From assembly GCF_051020955.1 (NCBI RefSeq), contig NC_135014.1:558001-622000 (forward strand): DNA of 64,000 bases, given 5' to 3'. Positions within the stretch are counted from its first letter, which is position 1. Every line of letters starts with the position of its first letter. A program made the translations under genes and the position numbers. This DNA is from Megalopta genalis. Its lineage: Eukaryota > Arthropoda > Insecta > Hymenoptera > Halictidae. Below the pieces are notes generated by a model. The model saw only the letters and a list, made by a program, of their open reading frames with translations. It made no database searches and was not told the DNA's origin. Below, in pieces: positions 57,943-64,000 of the stretch.

Positions 57943-60003
57943 CGTACGACCTTCGTTGTGTCATCGATACATCGTTGTCCTTTTCTTTTCGTCTAACAGT
58001 CGACGCTGTCAACAGCATCCCTAGAACTCGTGCCCGCGAACGGCTGACATCGCGGAGGTGTGCAAATGATTAAACGCAGCTCGGAAAACATTTTCTCTGG
58101 AAACATTGAAGCTCGAGAATGTATATCAGTTCCAATGTTTTGTACATTCTAATCGTTTGATTTATAATACTTACCGTGCATTTCTCTGCTTTTAATTAAC
58201 CAGTTGCCTACGATTTCCTATACTTTCGCCGGATGCAGATTCGATATTCAGTGTACTGGGACATACGGTGTGAAAACGTTATTTGTTGTATTTTTCGGTG
58301 TTGAATCTACACTGAACGTCGAATCTTTGTTGACTATCTTATGTAATTGTCACGACAGTGTAAAGAAAAAACAAAACAATTAAACGGAAAAAACGCATAT
58401 GTCGCATAGCAAGTAATAATTAACGTATCGATATGTTTATACGATTTTTACACTCGTATTAAAGAGAATTGTTGACCAGAGTTCAGTTTGCAAGAACTTT
58501 TTTCAACGTGTATCTGCCGATGGCAACGGTATAAATTGAATTCTGCATGTATCGTGATCGATGATGGTTCATTTACACGCTGGTCAATAGCATTTCACTA
58601 AATTCGAATCGATACACCGAAAAAAAAGAAAACATACAATGGAAAATCCACTATGCCAAGAAACTGATATAATAAAGTTAATACTCAAACAGTTCGAATA
58701 ACAGGAGATCATTATTTTAAAACAGCTGTTTCTTTTAGGAAAAGAACGATACAGATCTTTATTACCATTTCGAGCTTCTAATTAGTTAATTCGCAATCAT
58801 TTCGAGGCGTTCGTGCAAGAAAAGCCGAGAAATTCCGAGAATACCATAATCGAATCTAATAATTTGCATACCTCGGTATTATTTATTCGTCCGGCATCGA
58901 TTATCATCGAAACATGCATTGAGATTATCTTTAACGTAAATATTGATTCTGCCCAGAAATAATTAATATAATAAATTCACTGACGCAACAACTATAATTT
59001 GATCGCAAGCTCGCGAGGTATACAATCTCATCCAGGAACACTCACACGAAACAGTTCCCACGTTTTCGTAGTTGTAAATGAAAGATGAACACACGTGTAC
59101 AAAGTTTTATCAGAATGGCCGTCTTCCCAGCATTAACTTCGGTAATTTGTTTCTCGATCTATATTAAACTAACGTTACACAAAAAGTCGAGACTACGATT
59201 TGAAAATACGTGTGTACTTATAATGCGTGTGCATATTCGAGGCTAGATTCGATTTCGCGTGAAGCATAGAACGGAAAATTTTGCAGCCCCGCATAAACAT
59301 GTACAAAACAATTTATTTGTGCCGATCGTAAGGGCGATTTACAATCAGTCGTTACCGTTACACACGAAGCTTTATTGTATTGTACGAACAAATGGCAACT
59401 GGATATAAAATCTTCTTGAATTGTACAAAAAAAAAAATATCGAAACACTGAAAATTATCGTTGTCCAATGCTTCCAGAGGCGGGGATAGGCGTGAATGGA
59501 AACGAAAGGGGACGTAGGAAAAACCGGGAAACGCACTGAAACGCGACCACTGGGCGGCTGTGGACCTTTCTGCGAAGTCATAATGTTATTAGGCCAGTTT
59601 ACGAGAGGAACGATTCAACACAGAAGTTCATCATTTCCGTGAACAGAACTTGGTGGGACAAAGAACGATAAATGAGTCGACACATTGTTCGACGTTTCAT
59701 CCGTATGCCGGAATTTCTTCTTCATTACCGTCGCAACCTTGTGCCTGTGTCGTTTAACCGTTCCGCTGACGTCACTGTGTGCATGCAGTGGTCTTACAAT
59801 GTGGTCTCCCGATTTGCGCGCACGTACACGGCGACACACCAGTAACATGTACAGAGCGTTCCATAGCATGCGGGACACGTGTAAACGACGAATCGCACAC
59901 GAAGAGCGTTTTTGCGTATCTTACCTTAGGTTAACACGAAATGTTTGTACAATGTTACTTCATTTTTTTCATTTTCTAACAATTGCTTAGAGAGAATAGT
60001 CGA

Positions 60004-60164
60004 TAGACTGTGGATTTCCATGCATTTATGTCAAAAATGATTAGGTTTAGGCTTTAAAAAAAAAAGAAAATGGAAAAGATTCAAAGAAACTGAGAGTGTA
60101 TGAATTAATTTGAGAAATTTATACTTGGATCTTATTTCGCATAAACGTCCACAGTCTAGTCGTG
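60004..60164. mobile_element. MITE family C, about 160 bp
   Basis: The left end TAGACTGTGGATTTCCATGC and right end CATAAACGTCCACAGTCTA are inverted. It is the clearest paired copy of the TAGACTGCGG motif. Confidence 0.72.
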
Positions 60165-61140
60165 ATATATTGAATACAAACAGAAATGTTTCTCGGTATT
60201 TTTCGGCAAGCCGGAGTAGGTCCCGTGATGTTTTTGAAACAGCCTGTGTACAGGATGATTCCAGAAACTGCGACAAGATATAACTATTTTTCGAGTAGAA
60301 ATAGAAAATGGTAAAATAACGGAAGAAATCGAATAATCAAGGAATCAAATTTCTGTGATAAAATTTGGTCTTGCAAAGTGCAACCACGCACAAAGCAACG
60401 TACAGTCGCACCGTTTCGTTCGGTCTGTTCTTCTAGATTATCCGAGTAGAGAGTGTATTTAAGGCAACGAGACCGAGGAGATTTCGAATTCTCGTGGCCG
60501 TTTTGTACTTGTTTTCTTTTTCTCTTTTTTTTTACACGTTTCTCACATCATTCGGTTATCGAACGCTTGCAATTAGCCAATTGGTTTCATCTCTGCCGTT
60601 CAAAAGTCACCAGTTATCGAAACAGAACGCAGCAAACGAACGTTGTCCTTGCTTAGCAACTGCCTATCCAACGTGTGTTTACGTTTTAAGAGCCCAAAAT
60701 GAGACGGACATCGAAGAAACCTGAAGCAAAGAACCGAGATCAAGAAAATACAGACAGTGTTCAAGTGCTATTGAAAAACAAATATGAATAATCAGATGAC
60801 ATAAAGATATAAAACAACAAGCGTTCAGTTTTTATTTCGGTCTTCAATCCTGTTACCTTTGTTATATCTTCTTACAGTTTCGAAATCATCCTGCATATCG
60901 GATTCCGGCGCTGACTTGAACAAGGGATGCCTCAAGAGGGATCTGTTTAAATTCTGACACGCAGTAAGAAACGTCACATCAATGTCACGTCAATCCGCAG
61001 TATAATGATCCTCTTATTGGATCTAACAGAAAAATTCAAATTGGAACGCAGCCCAAATACATTGGACATTAACAAACTGGTAACCATGTAAAATTTGAAT
61101 TCTTTAAACAGTACCTAATATTTGAAAAAATAGCGGGGAG

Positions 61141-61141
61141 A

Positions 61142-61179
<38 letters not shown>

Positions 61180-61275
61180 GAGGCGTAAAAGATGTGAGAA
61201 AGGTTGAAGAATGGGAGACAGAGAGAATGGAAACACTAGAGACAGAGAAAACGAGAGAGAAAGAGACACACGCAG
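61141..61275. repeat. (AG)n-rich purine tract
   Basis: AGAGAG run near 61147-61174 with degenerate GAGA continuation. Confidence 0.92.
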
Positions 61276-62934
61276 GCACACGTACACGTACACGACTATA
61301 TCGTTGATGCAACAAAAGGCAAATCATCTAAAAGCTATAGAAATTTCTAGACGACATAACGTATCGTAAGGCATCAACCCGTACGCACAAGTCTGTCGAG
61401 CGTCAGGAAACGAGCAATCACTGGAGTTAGGCGAAGTAGCCAAGCCAGATGAAGCAAAGAGGTCTGAGAAGACAATTTTATCGTTAGTGATAATCACCTT
61501 AGCCTGACCCATCCAATAAGATGCTGATTTGATATTTGTAATTATCATTTCTATCATGTCGTGAACTCTCGTGCTTCAGTGTGCCACTGCGGTGCGAAAT
61601 CATTTTAACGCGTCCTGGACAAATAAGATGATCCAACTGTTTTCGCTTCTGTTAAAACTTGCCCAGGTCTATCGGGTCTGTCCGGAACGTATTAAATGTA
61701 AAAATTGATGTCGCGCCGTAGGGGAGAGACGCGAAGGGAGTAGTTGCTAGGTTCACCCGATCTCCCACCTTCTCTCGAGAGTTGCATGGATATAGTCGAA
61801 ACGTTCTCCGGTGTTCGATGAACCTGTGCGTGCTGGTTCGTAACCCGATGGAAGATCGATGTCTATTGTTTGGCACTCCTCTAACGCAAACAACTCTGTA
61901 CATATAGATGAAAGAAAAGTAAACGACAACGCCGAGGTATTTAGCCTCCTCCCCGTGGAGAATTGTCCCTCGAACAGTTCTTACGACGGACAGAGACAGA
62001 TGACAAACAAAAGTGAAAAGGATATGTCACGTGAACAAGTAACAAGAAAAAACTAAAAACACTTAAGGAAAAGCTAAGGAGCGATATTACCTACGAACCC
62101 GCTATTAATGCGATTCATTCAGATAAATTAACTAAAATTAATAGCGAGCGAGAGCATACCCCGCCTACAGTAACTACAGGTATAGCATACACGGTAATAT
62201 GATTATCAAAACAGTTCAATGTAAATTGTTATTTTTGTTGAAATAAAAATCACCTCCGTTATAATAACTAGCAACCCCCCCCTACCCCACCCCGCTCCGC
62301 TCCTTAGCCCGCCGCATCCACCCTTGCATCTCACTCTTGATAATATGAACCTGCCACAAAAGGATATACAGAGCGTACATTAGATTTCAAGAAAACAACC
62401 GGGCTATATTTGAATGCTTTTCGATTCGAGTGTTCGGGCTTCGAAGAATTCGCCGGCTGACACGTTTCGGCTAAACAATTTTTACGTTCATGTCGCTTGG
62501 ATTATCGTTAGAAATCGGCGATCATCGGTGACTGTTGAGGTCAAGATACATTACATAGTAAGCGTAAGTGCTCGTTCAAGGTCACTGTTGACCTTCCTTC
62601 GTTGCAGTGAATGTGCGGAATTTTCATTTGAATCTCAATGTTCGAAGTCGACAAAAAATCATGGATCGTTACTGTACAGTTGATTGTTCGAATAGAATTT
62701 AACGATATCACTTTTGTTACTGAAAAATATGGAAACACAGGACTGAAGAAATATATACATATAGTATAAATGATACCGAATAGTCGTACCTGTCCGAAGA
62801 TACTAAGTAACTTGTTATTAAAACACGACCGGATCCTGTTCATCGTACGATTATCCGACAAATTGTATCCTAGAGGAACTCGTAAACTAATTAAAAGCGA
62901 AAGTTATTGGTGATTTACTTTATTCTGTTTATAT

Positions 62935-62949
62935 TATATATATATATAT

Positions 62950-63006
<57 letters not shown>

Positions 63007-63033
63007 TATTATTATATATATATATAATTATAT

Positions 63034-63066
<33 letters not shown>
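62935..63066. repeat. (AT)n microsatellite
   Basis: Long AT run with a few ATTATT interruptions. The frame reading YIYIYI is an artefact of it. Confidence 0.96.
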
Positions 63067-63071
<5 letters not shown>

Positions 63072-64000
63072 AGAGACGCGTACAAAATATACAGACTACA
63101 TGAACGTACACTCTATCGTCGATGCATCGAGCTGACAAGAACCTTAGTATTTTAAACGTTCGCGTCTATCGGTCGAAACATTAACAAATATGCATTTTCA
63201 CGTTCTTCTTTTATTTTGACATTTATTACAAAACTTACAAAGAGATAATATATGAACAGTACTTAAGACTCGAAGAGTTGTATAATAAATACGATTAACA
63301 AATAGGGGATGATGGAGGTTCCTCAGCAAATCCTTTTGTTCAACAACATCGAAGACCTGTTGCAATTGCGTTTCTTGTGATACACATTTTACCCTGTCTC
63401 TCGAGATCGACGTTACATTTCACTTGTAAACATATATTTTCGCGAAGAATACTTTCTTTTCCAAAGCTAACCATTGTTTACGGCTTTCACAATAAACAAA
63501 CATTCTTAAGCTAGCTATACGTCCTGATAATTTGCAGGATAATCTCATTATTACTCGCTATTCAGTTTCGTCTGACGATCTTCGATTACTTTCAATTAAA
63601 ATCATACGAACGTTGAAGGAAAGTTAACGTCCGAATGAACTTTACGAGAAACAAAATGACGCAATTGTATATAATAGTAACTTTCAATGTTTTGTTACGA
63701 TTTATAATTTATTTATTTAATAATAATGAATTTGTTTTATTCGGATAAATAAAGAAATTGTATTATCTTCCGCGATTAGCATTGTATTGCTTAAAACTGT
63801 GTTCCGATTTGTGCGCGTACAAATCTAAACGTATGTATATTTTAAGGACACTTGGAACATCTTTACTTAGGCTGACCTTAATTAACTAAGTAGCAAAATT
63901 AGTATGATTATGCGCGAAATTAAATAATCATTGGAACTACTAAAGGTCTACTACTGTTAAAAGAATAATTAATAATAATCTTAAGACTATATATTGACCC

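Larger units (their letters stand above)
54621..64000. other. Smr downstream flank, no convincing gene
   Basis: AT-rich with scattered microsatellites. Open frames are short, overlap each other on both strands and show no domain. An alternating purine/pyrimidine GC run (GTGCGCGCGCGCATGCGCGC) lies near 55331-55350. A family C MITE lies at about 60004-60164. Confidence 0.65.

Noticed and set aside
62907..63155. 82-codon frame rich in Tyr/Ile
   Set aside because: It is a translation of the (AT)n microsatellite.
1..64000. CRISPR array, operon or other bacterial system
   Set aside because: Spliced genes and insect transposons show eukaryotic DNA; the repeats lack regular spacers.

Overview
The window is eukaryotic, insect-type DNA, most probably from a hymenopteran (ant, bee or wasp). 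It is AT-rich, with GC-richer coding exons, GT-AG introns and a dense load of short terminal-inverted-repeat elements. The species call is inference: no marker here fixes the family.

The main gene, on the + strand, is Smr (Smrter), the insect SMRT/N-CoR nuclear-receptor co-repressor. Fifteen coding exons (63-363 to 53315-54011) join in phase to 2515 codons plus a stop, but the true N-terminus lies upstream of the window. In order they encode a His-rich and poly-Gly N-terminal part, a coiled-coil plus GPS2-interaction region, SANT1, a Thr/Ser-rich linker, a Cys-rich module, SANT2, a long Pro/Gln-rich region with N-CoR-like GSIT(H/Q)GTPV repeats, two CoRNR-box-like motifs (IDAII and VDHIV), and the conserved C-terminus ending SAQYEPLSDED. 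The candidate 3' UTR starts at 54012.

Smr exons 8 and 9 are separated by a 38 kb intron (10717-48894). Nested on the opposite strand at about 17582-12649 is a BTB/POZ plus two-finger C2H2 zinc-finger gene whose exons I could join. The rest of the intron is a graveyard of small elements: a decayed mariner with perfect 22-bp ends; three copies of a TTAA-flanked piggyBac-like element, each carrying a TA-flanked foldback; a 1.9 kb giant foldback; a palindromic MITE family with about six copies, some with other MITEs nested inside; a second MITE family; a solo-LTR-like block; and Tc1-like foldbacks.

From 54012 to the right edge I see the Smr 3' flank, microsatellites and no convincing gene. The most interesting items are a pre-miRNA-like 26-bp hairpin in the 152-nt Smr intron 12, the insect-type Cys-rich module before SANT2, the antisense nested BTB-ZF gene, and the conserved nested-transposon architecture.
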